Virus record (IMG/VR): IMGVR_UViG_3300008050_000166
Location: 1 to 32,415 of that record
DNA from: a virus
Length of the DNA stretch: 32,415 nt
Reading direction: 5' to 3' (one strand)
Shown: positions 7,301 through 17,033 of the stretch, one piece after another
Numbering within the stretch: position 1 is the stretch's first letter
Layout: every line of letters starts with the position of its first letter
Notes under the pieces: model-generated
The model's input: only the letters and a program-made list of their open reading frames with translations
What the model was told of the DNA's origin: nothing
Databases searched by the model: none
Program-made: the position numbers and the translations under genes

Positions 7301-7879
7301 ATGGCAACTGAAGTTTCAATATGTTCAAACGCACTTAGAAAATTAGGGGATGACCCTATTACATCTCTTACTGAAGATACAGAAAGAGCAAGACTTTGTA
7401 ATAGTTTTTATGAATCATCAAGAGATTCTTTACTAAGATCACACCCTTGGAATTTTGCAATAACCAGAGCAACACTTGCACAATTATCAACAACACCAGC
7501 TTATGGTTTTGCATATCAATATGCATTGCCTACAGATCCATACTGTTTAAGGGTTTTGGAAATGGAATATCAAGACTACATATTTAAAATAGAAAACTTA
7601 GCAACTGTTGGTAGAGTTTTATTATCAGATGAAAGTACAGCTAAAATACTTTATGTAGGTAGAATTACAGATACAACATTATTTGATTCTTTATTTGTAG
7701 ATACATTAACTGCACATTTGTCTGCTAAATTAGCTTACCCAATAACTAATAGCACAACTTTACAAGCACAAATGCAACAACTTTATCAAGCAAAACTTTC
7801 TGAAGCACGAAGTGTAGATGGACAAGAAGGGTTTATCGATGACCTTGTTTCAGATACATTTACGGACTTTAGAAAATAA
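7301..7879 (+). CDS. Tail tubular protein A (T7 gp11-like adaptor)
   Basis: This 192-residue protein matches T7 gp11 in size and in conserved sequence pattern. It opens with a helix-turn 'CSNALRKLGDDPITSL', continues with 'RARLCNSFYESSRDSLLRSHPWNFA' (split here by family convention) and ends with a helical tail. Such adaptors form the dodecameric ring that joins the portal to the nozzle. Gene order, immediately before the tubular B gene with a TAATG overlap, supports the call. Confidence 0.93.
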   Translation: MATEVSICSNALRKLGDDPITSLTEDTERARLCNSFYESSRDSLLRSHPWNFAITRATLAQLSTTPAYGFAYQYALPTDPYCLRVLEMEYQDYIFKIENLATVGRVLLSDESTAKILYVGRITDTTLFDSLFVDTLTAHLSAKLAYPITNSTTLQAQMQQLYQAKLSEARSVDGQEGFIDDLVSDTFTDFRK

Positions 7880-10419
7880 TGGCAACAACAGGTTCAACAG
7901 TAGTACATCCTTTACAAACTAATTTTACAGCAGGTGAAATTACACCTAAACTTGCTGGTCAAATAGATTTTACTAAATATAAAAATGGTGTAGAAACTTT
8001 AGAAAATATGACTGTGTTTCCACAAGGTGGAGCAACACGAAGAAGTGGCACTAGATATGTAACGGAAGTAAAAGATTCTTCTGCAATAACAAGATTAATC
8101 CCCTTTGAATTTAGTGTAACACAATCGTATGTTCTGGAGTTAGGAAATTTATATATAAGATTTTACAAAGATAATGGTCAAATAGTAGAAGCTGACAAAA
8201 CTATATCGGCTATTACCAAAGCAAATCCAGCAGTAGTAACAGCAACTTCACATGGATATGCCGATGGCGACCATGTATGGATTAATAATGTTGTAGGCAT
8301 GACAGAAGTAAACGGAAGAAGATATACTGTAGCAAACAAAACAACAAATACATTTGAGTTATCTGGTGTAGATTCTACTAACTATACAACATATGGTTCG
8401 AATGGAGATGCACAAAAAGTGTATGAAATATCTACACCATATACAGCAGCACAAGTTTTTGATTTAAGATTTGCTCAGTCAGCAGATGTTATGTATATAG
8501 TGCATGAAGCACACGAACCAGCAAAATTATCACGAACTGCCCACACAACTTGGACACTTGCAAATATAGATTTTGGAGATAAAGGTCCATACTTAGGAGT
8601 AAACGACCCATTTGATTCTGATTCTGGAACTACAACTATGACTCCACAACAAGCTGGAACAGGCACTGATAAAACTATAACTTTAAATCAAACAAATGGA
8701 ATAAATGGTGGACAAGGATGGTTAGAAACAGATATAGGAAGAATAGTTAAATTTGGAGTAACTGGTGCAGCTTTAATTACAGATATTACAAGTACAACAA
8801 TAGCTGTTGCAACAATTACAACAGCATTTGATACTGCAAATGCAAGAACAAACTGGCAATTAGGAACATGGTCAAACACAACAGGATGGCCACAAACAGT
8901 TTCTTTTTTTGAACAACGATTAATTTTTGGTGGTTCAACATCATATCCACAAACTATATGGGCATCGCAATCTGGTGCTTATGAAGATTTTGATGTAGGC
9001 GATGCAAGTGCAGCAGATGCATTTATATATACTATTGCTTCAAACAAAGTTAATTTAATAAGATGGTTAGCACCTATAAGAGATTTATTAATAGGAACAG
9101 CAGGTGGTGAATTTAGAATTGACAGACCAGTAGGCGACCCTTTAACTCCTACAAACGTAAACATTAAACAAGAAACTACATACGGAGTATATCCAGCACA
9201 ACCTATGCAAATAGGTCCTAGTGTTTTATTTGTACAAAGACAACAAAGAAGAGTAAGAGAATTGGGATATAGTTTTCAAAACGATGCTTACGTTGCACCA
9301 GATCTAACATTACTTGCAGAACACATAACAGATAGTGGTATTGTAGATGTAGATTGGGCACAAGAACCAAATGAAATATATTGGGCAGTTAGAACTGATG
9401 GAACATTATTAGGTATGACTTATCAAAGAGAACAAGATGTTGTTGCTTGGCATAGACATATTATAGGTGGTAAAGCAGCTAATTGTACAATTACAGTTAC
9501 AGATTATGCCAACATACAATCTGGCAGTAAACTTACATTTACAAGAAGAGATGGTACAGAAACTACATTTACATCTACTACAGGTACAGCAGGAACAAAT
9601 GAATTCCAAACAGCAACTAGCAATAATACTTCTGCTACTAATTTAAAAACTACAATAAATGGACACGCAGATTTTACAGCTACAGTAGCTTCTAATGTTG
9701 TAACTGTGTCAGAAACAACACCTGAATCTACTGGATATTTAACTGTAGTAAGTCAAGATGCTGTTCGACTAGCTAAAGTAAACGAAAGTCAAGCAAAAGT
9801 AAAATCAGTAACATCTATAACAGAAGCAACAGAAAATCAAGTGTGGACAATTGTAGAAAGAATTATCAATGGTGCAACAGTACAATACGTTGAATATTTA
9901 GACAACACATTAAATCAAGATTCTGGATTAGCAGGAACAGTTACAGGGTCTAGCACTACAGTAACAAACCTTGACCATTTAGAAGGTGAAACAGTACAAA
10001 TACTTATAGACGATGCTGTATATCCAAAACAAAAAGTAACAAATGGAGCAATAACAGTTAGTTTACCAAGCACATTTGCAAGTAAAACTATAGAAATAGG
10101 ATTAGGATTTAAATCAAAACTTAAAACTTTAAACGTAGACGCAGGAGCATCAACAGGTTCTACTGCACAAGCACGAAAAAAAAGGTATAATGAAGTTATT
10201 GTTAGATTTTTTGAAACAGTAGGTGCTACTGTCAATGGTGACCAAATACCATTTAGAAGTTCAGCAGATGAAATGGGTGCACCAATACCAGCATTTACTG
10301 GAGATAAAAGAGTAACAAATTTAGGATGGGATAGAAATGGGCAAATTACTGTTGAACAAACACAACCATTGCCAATGACTGTTCTGGCTATAACAGGAAC
10401 ATTGAAAACAAGTGGATAG
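7879..10419 (+). CDS. Tail tubular protein B (T7 gp12-like nozzle)
   Basis: This 846-residue protein is the tail nozzle, which binds beneath the tubular A ring and carries the fibres. The N-terminus (LQTNFTAGEITPKLAGQIDF, about 13-32) and FPQGGATRRSGTRY (about 50-63) are typical. Two added modules can be seen. At about 112-178 is an FCCH-like module (ANPAVVTATSHGYADGDHVW ... FELSGVDSTNYTTYGSNGDA). At about 535-635 is a Thr-rich beta domain often repeated in marine phage virion proteins. T7 gp12 is 794 residues, so the extra modules account for the greater length. The second module begins inside what should be the propeller region. Confidence 0.9.
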   Translation: MATTGSTVVHPLQTNFTAGEITPKLAGQIDFTKYKNGVETLENMTVFPQGGATRRSGTRYVTEVKDSSAITRLIPFEFSVTQSYVLELGNLYIRFYKDNGQIVEADKTISAITKANPAVVTATSHGYADGDHVWINNVVGMTEVNGRRYTVANKTTNTFELSGVDSTNYTTYGSNGDAQKVYEISTPYTAAQVFDLRFAQSADVMYIVHEAHEPAKLSRTAHTTWTLANIDFGDKGPYLGVNDPFDSDSGTTTMTPQQAGTGTDKTITLNQTNGINGGQGWLETDIGRIVKFGVTGAALITDITSTTIAVATITTAFDTANARTNWQLGTWSNTTGWPQTVSFFEQRLIFGGSTSYPQTIWASQSGAYEDFDVGDASAADAFIYTIASNKVNLIRWLAPIRDLLIGTAGGEFRIDRPVGDPLTPTNVNIKQETTYGVYPAQPMQIGPSVLFVQRQQRRVRELGYSFQNDAYVAPDLTLLAEHITDSGIVDVDWAQEPNEIYWAVRTDGTLLGMTYQREQDVVAWHRHIIGGKAANCTITVTDYANIQSGSKLTFTRRDGTETTFTSTTGTAGTNEFQTATSNNTSATNLKTTINGHADFTATVASNVVTVSETTPESTGYLTVVSQDAVRLAKVNESQAKVKSVTSITEATENQVWTIVERIINGATVQYVEYLDNTLNQDSGLAGTVTGSSTTVTNLDHLEGETVQILIDDAVYPKQKVTNGAITVSLPSTFASKTIEIGLGFKSKLKTLNVDAGASTGSTAQARKKRYNEVIVRFFETVGATVNGDQIPFRSSADEMGAPIPAFTGDKRVTNLGWDRNGQITVEQTQPLPMTVLAITGTLKTSG

Positions 10420-10431
10420 GAGATATAGATA

Positions 10432-10878
10432 ATGGTTTTACCAGTATGGTTAGTACCAGCTTTAATAGCAGGAAGTACAGCAGTTAGTTTTATGGGAAGC
10501 ATGAATCAATCTGCTAATTTAAGAAAAAGTATGTTAATTGATAGACGTAATGCACAAAATAGAGCTAATCAATTAAAAGATATTGCTAATAGAGAAGCAT
10601 CTAAAAGATTAAGTACATTAAGAACATTACAAGCTGCAAGTGGAACACAGTTAGGTACAGGATCAAATTTGCTGCAAACAGTTGAAACTTTAAAACAAAT
10701 AGACAAAGCACAATTTTACGCATCGCAAAATTTAAGAATGGAATTAGATCAAATAGACGCAAGAGGTTCTAGTTTGTTAGCAAAAGAAGCATACAGTCGT
10801 GGAACTAATTTGTTAGGTGGTGTGTTTAAAACAATTGAAGGAGGAACTAATTCAGGTTTGTTTACTAGAGCAGATTAG
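10432..10878 (+). CDS. Internal virion protein (T7 gp14-like position)
   Basis: This 148-residue protein has a hydrophobic N-terminus (VWLVPALIAGSTAVSFMGSM, about 5-24) followed by a long amphipathic, coiled-coil-like helix (about 30-110). That layout and its place between the tail nozzle and two very large core proteins match T7 gp14, which is ejected first and forms the outer-membrane pore. T7 gp14 is 196 residues, so this one is shorter. AGGAG lies at 10419-10423. Similarity is by arrangement and composition rather than clear sequence identity. Confidence 0.7.
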   Translation: MVLPVWLVPALIAGSTAVSFMGSMNQSANLRKSMLIDRRNAQNRANQLKDIANREASKRLSTLRTLQAASGTQLGTGSNLLQTVETLKQIDKAQFYASQNLRMELDQIDARGSSLLAKEAYSRGTNLLGGVFKTIEGGTNSGLFTRAD

Positions 10879-10889
10879 TTATAAAATAA

Positions 10890-12845
10890 ATGGGAATTAA
10901 AATACCAGATCAAGTTGTATCAGCACCTTCATCAACTAGACCAGCACAAGATAGAGATTTAAAAGATATAGGTCAACAAGCATTAACTGGCACAAATGCT
11001 TTAAATATAGCTTTACAAGCAAGACCTGATTTTGAAGCATTACAACGAACTGTAGAATTAGGTGGAGAAGTAATACAAGGTGTTGAAGATGCTAGAATTG
11101 AAAGAGAAAATATAAAAGATGCTAAAAAACTGTCATTAGATGCTATAGAACATATTTCAGAACAAAGTGGAATACCACATACTTATGAAAGTTTAAAAAA
11201 AGCAAATAGCGATTGGAGAAAAAAGCAAGAAATAGATTATAAAAAAAAATATAAAAACGATAAAAAAGGTCTAATGGAATTTGAAAATAAATATCAAACT
11301 GATATTTTGTTAAAACATGAATCAGATTCAGTAAGCACATATTTTAGAAAACAAGCAATAGGTTCTATTGATACTTCTAAAGAAGTTTATAGTCTTTATT
11401 TAGATACTGTTTCAAATTCTGAGAATACAGGACCAATTTTATTTCAAGAATACGAAATTGCTCGTAAAGTATTAGAACAAACTCATGCAAGAGAAAAAGG
11501 TATTACAGACGTAAACAATCCAGATCATGCTGTAAACGAAGCAGAATTAAAAAAATTTGCTTGGATAAAAGGATTAGAAAACACTACTACTGCTACAACT
11601 ATAAATGGAGAAAAAGATTATTCAGTTATTCAAGATAGAATTAATGATAGTGATTATAATTGGGAAAAAGAACATGGATGGAAATTAGACGAAAAAGAAA
11701 AACTTGCTTATAAAAAAGAAATTAATAACAGAGTAAACGAACAAAAAGCACGTATTGAAACTTTTAAAAATAAAAAGAATTTATCAAATTTTGAAGAAAT
11801 TACAACAAAAGCACAAGCTATTTATAATAATGATAAACTTACAAAAAATGAAAAAGACATAAAATTTGCTGAATTAAAAGAGAAAGCAAAAATTATGGAA
11901 TTTTATGGTCCAGAAGGTAAAACTTTACAAAATACTATGGGCAATATTGTAGATAATGTAGCTATAGGTGGAAAAGATACTAATTATAATTTATATACTG
12001 AAATTATAAATGGAATTAAAACTGGTAAATACACAAGCATGACAGATAAAATTCAATTTGGAGGAAAAAATGTACCAATTATTAATTTAGTAGGTTCAGT
12101 AATATCTTTTGAAGATCATAAGAATTTAAAACAAATATTTAATGATCCTAATTTACGAGAAAAAATTGCTAATGATTTAAAACTTATAGATACTTTAGCA
12201 GACGGAATATTAGAAGCAGGTGCATTTAATAAATATATACCAAAAGATATAATTTTAAGAAAATCAAGTTTAAAAGGTATTCTTAGAAAAAAAATTCAAG
12301 AATATTTAAAAGAAAATCCTGATTTAAAGGTGTCACATGTAATTGCACGACAAATTTTAAAAGATGGAGAAATAATAAATAATCCACATTATATAGATAA
12401 AGATGGATCTTTAAGCGAAGCATTTGAATTTGCTCTGCAAGATTATATAAAAGAAAAAACTTCTGGTTTACCAACAACTCAAACAGGTGCTTATGCTAAA
12501 ACCAGAGAACAAAAAACTAGAGATCAAGTTATACAAACAAGAGTTAAACCAGGAGTAGGATTTTCAACACAAAAACATACTGTTTACGTTCTTGATCCTA
12601 AAGGATCAACAACACCAAAAGATGCAATAGTTGATAAATTTATAAATAGTGTAAAAGATTCAAAAGGTAAAAGTTTACCTATTGTACAATGGTCAGATAA
12701 AGATAAAAAAGATGCTGCTAATGCACTTAAAAAACAAATAACTAATTCAGTAGCACTTCGTGGAAATAGAATAACACCTGGACAAATACTAATTATTGTT
12801 AATGATATATTAATAGAAGCAGGATTAGAAGAACTAAAGGATTAA
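10890..12845 (+). CDS. Internal virion protein (T7 gp15-like position)
   Basis: This 651-residue, Lys/Glu-rich, mostly helical protein lacks signal peptides and obvious enzymatic motifs. It begins with IPDQVVSAPSSTRPAQDRDL, a type of N-terminus common in podovirus core proteins. Its position between the gp14-like gene and the 1383-residue core gene matches T7 gp15, which helps form the ejection tunnel through the periplasm. No lytic transglycosylase domain was seen. There is no obvious Shine-Dalgarno before the ATG, so it may depend on translation from the gene upstream. Confidence 0.7.
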   Translation: MGIKIPDQVVSAPSSTRPAQDRDLKDIGQQALTGTNALNIALQARPDFEALQRTVELGGEVIQGVEDARIERENIKDAKKLSLDAIEHISEQSGIPHTYESLKKANSDWRKKQEIDYKKKYKNDKKGLMEFENKYQTDILLKHESDSVSTYFRKQAIGSIDTSKEVYSLYLDTVSNSENTGPILFQEYEIARKVLEQTHAREKGITDVNNPDHAVNEAELKKFAWIKGLENTTTATTINGEKDYSVIQDRINDSDYNWEKEHGWKLDEKEKLAYKKEINNRVNEQKARIETFKNKKNLSNFEEITTKAQAIYNNDKLTKNEKDIKFAELKEKAKIMEFYGPEGKTLQNTMGNIVDNVAIGGKDTNYNLYTEIINGIKTGKYTSMTDKIQFGGKNVPIINLVGSVISFEDHKNLKQIFNDPNLREKIANDLKLIDTLADGILEAGAFNKYIPKDIILRKSSLKGILRKKIQEYLKENPDLKVSHVIARQILKDGEIINNPHYIDKDGSLSEAFEFALQDYIKEKTSGLPTTQTGAYAKTREQKTRDQVIQTRVKPGVGFSTQKHTVYVLDPKGSTTPKDAIVDKFINSVKDSKGKSLPIVQWSDKDKKDAANALKKQITNSVALRGNRITPGQILIIVNDILIEAGLEELKD

Positions 12846-12848
12846 TAT

Positions 12849-15800
12849 ATGTCAACTATTGATTTAAATCTTGAAAGTCTTATAACTGAAGATTTTATAG
12901 AACAAGATAAAGCTAAAACTGTTAATCCTTTTGGACAAAAAGTAAGTAAATCTTCTGAAGATGTAAATTTAAATATTGATATTGATATTGATGATGAAGA
13001 AGAAACATCAAACAATATTAATTTAAACATTGAGTCTTTAATTGAAGAAGATCCTTTTCCTGCAAAAAAAATAAAAAGAGCTAGACCAGGATTAATACTT
13101 CCTGCTACTACAATTTTTGAACCAGATTATACAAAAGTACAAGAAGATTCGCAAGGATTTTGGGCAGATGTATCAAAAACTTTGGTTGGAGAAGATGCTG
13201 ATTGGGGTACTTATTGGGAAAGAGGATTAGGTAAATCAACATTTAATTTAATGTTGCAATATTATAGTGATCAAAATAGAGGTTATGATTATAACAAAGC
13301 ATTTGGAGTTGAACCAGAAGATACAGGAATAGCAGAAAGATTTTTTGAAACAATGGTAGGAATTGGAGCTGATTTAATTCCATTTTTAGCAGGTTCTATT
13401 CCTGCAGGTATGGTAGCAGGTCCTGCTTTAGCAGCAGGTGCTGGTGCTTTTGTAAATGAATCTATTAAAACAATGTATTTAGAAGCATTAGAAAGAGGTG
13501 ATGTAGATACATTTGGAGAATTTTTTGACATATTTGTAAGAGAAGGAATAAGTGCAGGAATTAAATCAGGAGCTACTTTGTCAATAGCATTAGCAGCACC
13601 TGGTGGTTTAGCTTTAGCAGGAGTAAGAGGTAATTTTCTTACAGATACATTAGCACAAGTTACAGCAATGAACGCATTTGGTACTATGATAAATGGACAT
13701 ATGCCAACTAAAGAATCTGTTATTAATGATTTATTAACATTTGGTGCTTTTAATGTAACTGGTGCAGGTGCACAATTTGCTAAAAGATTTGCTATACATG
13801 AAGCTAAAACAATAAAAGGACGAACAAATTTAGTAGAAATTTTTAAAAAGAATTTACTTCGTGATCCTGCAAAAAGAGAAGGAATATATAGTTTAAATCC
13901 TTTATTTATTCCTGCTCCAAAAGGTAAGCCACCTAAAATTGAATATGGTCCACAACCAGAAAGTAAAAGTTTTATAGCTGGTTTAAAACAAGCTTTAACA
14001 GTAGCAGATGAAGCAATAGCTGGTTCAGGCAAAAAACCTAAAGTAGATACTATAATAAAACTAGATAAATCAACAGCTAAAATTGCAGAGAATATGAAAA
14101 TAAGTGATCCTGTTGGTACTTTTATGGACAAATATAATCCATTGTCAAAAGAAAGACGAAGAACTTTCCAAGAAGAAATGGTAGACAAGTTGTATCCAGT
14201 TAAAGAAATTGTAAGAAGAGTAGATGATTTTCTTAATACTAAAAGAGATGCTTTAGGTGAATTAAGTCCTTATGAACTTCTTAGAAGTGGAGCTGGTAGT
14301 ATTAATAAAGCTACAACAGCTTTTACAAGAGGTACTTTTAGATTTGGTGATTTAAAAAAAGTTGGTAAAGGATTAAATGATATTCTTTTTGATTTGTCAT
14401 ATACAAGAGTTTCAAGAAAAGATGATGTTGGTTTAGGCAGTATTGTAAAAAGAGATGTTTTAGGTATTAAAACTAAAAGAGTAAACAAACCAGCAATAGA
14501 AGTTACAGAAAATTTTAAAATATTTAATGTTTATTTAATAGCTAGAAGAGGTATTGAAAAATATTTATGGGCTAAACGAACAAGAAGTAAAGATTTAAAA
14601 GAATATGAAACAAAAGAAGCACAACAAAAGATAAAAGAGTATAACGATGCTATAGAATTACATGGAAAAAAATATGAAAAAATGGCTAATGAATTATATA
14701 AATATCAAAAAGAAATATTAGATTATGTAGAAGCATCTGGAATAATAAGTAAAAAATCACGAAAAATGATTGAAGAAGCAAACAAAGATTATGTGCCTTG
14801 GAATGTAGTTCAAGAAGCTGGTATGAGTGCAACTGGAAAAGGAAGAGGTTTAAAAACTTGGACAGGATTTATATCAAAAAGAATAGATTTAGAAGCTCCT
14901 GTAAATTCTATTTATGCAAATACTTTACATTTAGTAGCTTTAGCAGATAGAAATGTAGCATTAAAAAGTTTTTTTGAAATGGTGCAAAAAAATCCAGAGT
15001 TAGTGCCAGAAGTAAAATTAATTGAAAAAACTAGCAAAAGCAATATGACACAAAAAGAAATGGATCAATTACATTTATCAGAATTTGGAAAACTAAAAGA
15101 AGTAGAGCCAGGACTAGAAGCTCTAAAACCTGATGGATTTTTTGAAACTACTACAAGTGCAACAACAAAATCTGCAAAAATTTCTTATTTTGAAAATGGA
15201 CAAAAAGTTACATATTCTGTAGAACCTAGATTATATAGATCTCTTGCTCAATCAAGAGATATAACTACTAATTTGTTTGTAAAAATAAGTCAAAAAGCTG
15301 CTCAAACTTTAAGAACAGGTGCGACTTTAACACCTGAATTCTTTTTGCAAAACATAATGAGGGATGCATATGGTTCTGCAGCAGTTAGCAAAAATTGGCA
15401 TATACCTTTTGTAGCAAGTGCAAAAGGAGCAGCAGCACTTATAGATGATTATTTAAGAAGATCAAAAGGAATGTCAGGCAATGAAATTGTAGATATGTAT
15501 TTAAGAACTGGAAACGGACAAGCTAATTTCTTAGAAATGAATAAACAATATTTAGACCCTAAAATGGTAACAGAATTCAAATCTGGACGAGAATATCATA
15601 ACGAAGTACCACAAGGACAAATATCTAAAGTAATGAATCTTTTAAATACAATAGGTTCTTTTGGTGAAAATATGGCTAGGGTTGGCGAATTTAAAATTAC
15701 TTTAGAAAAATTACAAAGATTTCAAACAGAACAACCTGGTTTTTTTGATAGACAAAGTGTAATTAATTTAGGTCCTTTAGGACAAATTAAAGTAGGTTCT

Positions 15801-17000
15801 GGTTACAAAAAAAGACATGGAATGAAAGAAAGAGAAATGTTAGAAAGAGCTGGTTTTGAAGCTAGAGATTTAATTGATTTTGGAAAAGCTGGTTGGACTG
15901 CTGAATCTTATAATCAATTAGCTGCTTTTTTTAATGCAAGAATTAGAGGGTACGACAAATTAGCATCATCTGTTAAAAATAGACCATTAAAAACTCTTGC
16001 TTCTTATACATTAACAATGACTGTTCCAAGTATAGGTTTGTGGTTTTTAAATCACGATGATCCTGCTTACATAGGTTTGTCAGAATTTGAAAAAACTGCA
16101 TATTGGAATATACCTTTACATAAAGTTCCTTTAATTGGTGCAGACGAACCTTTATTTATAAAAATACCTAAACCTTGGGAACCAGGTTTATTATTTGGCA
16201 CAGGTGCTGAAAAAATGTTAGATGAAATATATGACAAAGACCCACAAGCAGTTGATGATTTTTTAATAGATATGGGCATACATCAAATAAGAACTGGTTT
16301 AGTAACTTTGCCAACTATTGCACAACCTTTGTTAGAAAATATGGCTAATTTTAGTTATTTTACAGGTGGTCCTTTAGTTCCAGAATCTAAAAAAGCATTA
16401 TTACCACAATTTAGAACTAGGAAAGATACTTCAGAAGTTGCTAAATGGATAGGAAAACAAATACCATTTGATCTTACAACACCAATAGCAATTGATAATT
16501 TTATTCAAGGATGGACAGGAGGTCTTGGTAGAAATGTAATGAAAATGACAAGTGCTTTAATTAGAGGTTTTGATCCTAAACAAGATGTTTTTAATATTTG
16601 GTCAGATGATTGGGTTAAAAACGTAAACAGTATGCCAATTATAAAAGCATTTTTAGTAAGAAGTCCTAAATATAATTCATCAAATGTAAGTAAATTTTAT
16701 AAAAATTTTAATAAACTTAAACAAACAATTTCTACTATAAATCGTTTAGAAACAGAATTTAAATTTGATGAAATGGAAAAATTAATGTTAACACCAGAAT
16801 ATATAAAATATGAACAAGTAAAAGATTTAGCTGCAACTATACAAGATTTTCAAAGTTTAATTACAGAAACTGAAAATGCACCAGATGATATTATGTCTGA
16901 TAATGATAAAAGAGATATTATAGATGGATACTACAGAGCATTAAACGATTTAGCTGCTGCTGCAAATAAAATCTTAGAAGAAGAAAATGTAGAAAAATAA
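12849..17000 (+). CDS. Large internal virion (DNA ejection) protein, LPD38-like region
   Basis: This 1383-residue protein is similar in size to T7 gp16 (1318) and lies last in the internal virion block. The first 70 residues are acidic and repetitive (for example NLNIDIDIDDEEE). Residues about 160-280 contain Gly/Ala-rich hydrophobic stretches that could insert in membranes. A segment at about 820-1000, starting LRTGATLTPEFFLQNIMRDA, resembles the LPD38 region of large polyvalent phage proteins. It probably enters the host with the DNA. No transglycosylase motif was recognised at the N-terminus, unlike T7 gp16. AAGGA precedes the start by 7 bases. Confidence 0.75.
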   Translation: MSTIDLNLESLITEDFIEQDKAKTVNPFGQKVSKSSEDVNLNIDIDIDDEEETSNNINLNIESLIEEDPFPAKKIKRARPGLILPATTIFEPDYTKVQEDSQGFWADVSKTLVGEDADWGTYWERGLGKSTFNLMLQYYSDQNRGYDYNKAFGVEPEDTGIAERFFETMVGIGADLIPFLAGSIPAGMVAGPALAAGAGAFVNESIKTMYLEALERGDVDTFGEFFDIFVREGISAGIKSGATLSIALAAPGGLALAGVRGNFLTDTLAQVTAMNAFGTMINGHMPTKESVINDLLTFGAFNVTGAGAQFAKRFAIHEAKTIKGRTNLVEIFKKNLLRDPAKREGIYSLNPLFIPAPKGKPPKIEYGPQPESKSFIAGLKQALTVADEAIAGSGKKPKVDTIIKLDKSTAKIAENMKISDPVGTFMDKYNPLSKERRRTFQEEMVDKLYPVKEIVRRVDDFLNTKRDALGELSPYELLRSGAGSINKATTAFTRGTFRFGDLKKVGKGLNDILFDLSYTRVSRKDDVGLGSIVKRDVLGIKTKRVNKPAIEVTENFKIFNVYLIARRGIEKYLWAKRTRSKDLKEYETKEAQQKIKEYNDAIELHGKKYEKMANELYKYQKEILDYVEASGIISKKSRKMIEEANKDYVPWNVVQEAGMSATGKGRGLKTWTGFISKRIDLEAPVNSIYANTLHLVALADRNVALKSFFEMVQKNPELVPEVKLIEKTSKSNMTQKEMDQLHLSEFGKLKEVEPGLEALKPDGFFETTTSATTKSAKISYFENGQKVTYSVEPRLYRSLAQSRDITTNLFVKISQKAAQTLRTGATLTPEFFLQNIMRDAYGSAAVSKNWHIPFVASAKGAAALIDDYLRRSKGMSGNEIVDMYLRTGNGQANFLEMNKQYLDPKMVTEFKSGREYHNEVPQGQISKVMNLLNTIGSFGENMARVGEFKITLEKLQRFQTEQPGFFDRQSVINLGPLGQIKVGSGYKKRHGMKEREMLERAGFEARDLIDFGKAGWTAESYNQLAAFFNARIRGYDKLASSVKNRPLKTLASYTLTMTVPSIGLWFLNHDDPAYIGLSEFEKTAYWNIPLHKVPLIGADEPLFIKIPKPWEPGLLFGTGAEKMLDEIYDKDPQAVDDFLIDMGIHQIRTGLVTLPTIAQPLLENMANFSYFTGGPLVPESKKALLPQFRTRKDTSEVAKWIGKQIPFDLTTPIAIDNFIQGWTGGLGRNVMKMTSALIRGFDPKQDVFNIWSDDWVKNVNSMPIIKAFLVRSPKYNSSNVSKFYKNFNKLKQTISTINRLETEFKFDEMEKLMLTPEYIKYEQVKDLAATIQDFQSLITETENAPDDIMSDNDKRDIIDGYYRALNDLAAAANKILEEENVEK

Positions 17001-17033
17001 CAAATTTAATGATAAACTATAGAGGAATATAAA

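Noticed and set aside
9915-10502. 195-residue ORF on the minus strand over the tail tubular B gene end
   Set aside because: No ribosome site or family features. The opposite strand holds a clear virion gene.
13289-14188. 299-residue ORF on the minus strand inside the large internal virion gene
   Set aside because: Its product is low-complexity Ser/Pro/Ala/Ile, as expected for the reverse strand of an A/T-biased gene. There is no ribosome site, and the sense gene is well supported.
17005-17033. TAATGATAAACTATAGAGGA, similar to a T7 class promoter
   Set aside because: The spacing is two bases too short, and it occurs once, overlapping the Shine-Dalgarno of the tail fibre gene. Likely chance in A/T-rich DNA.
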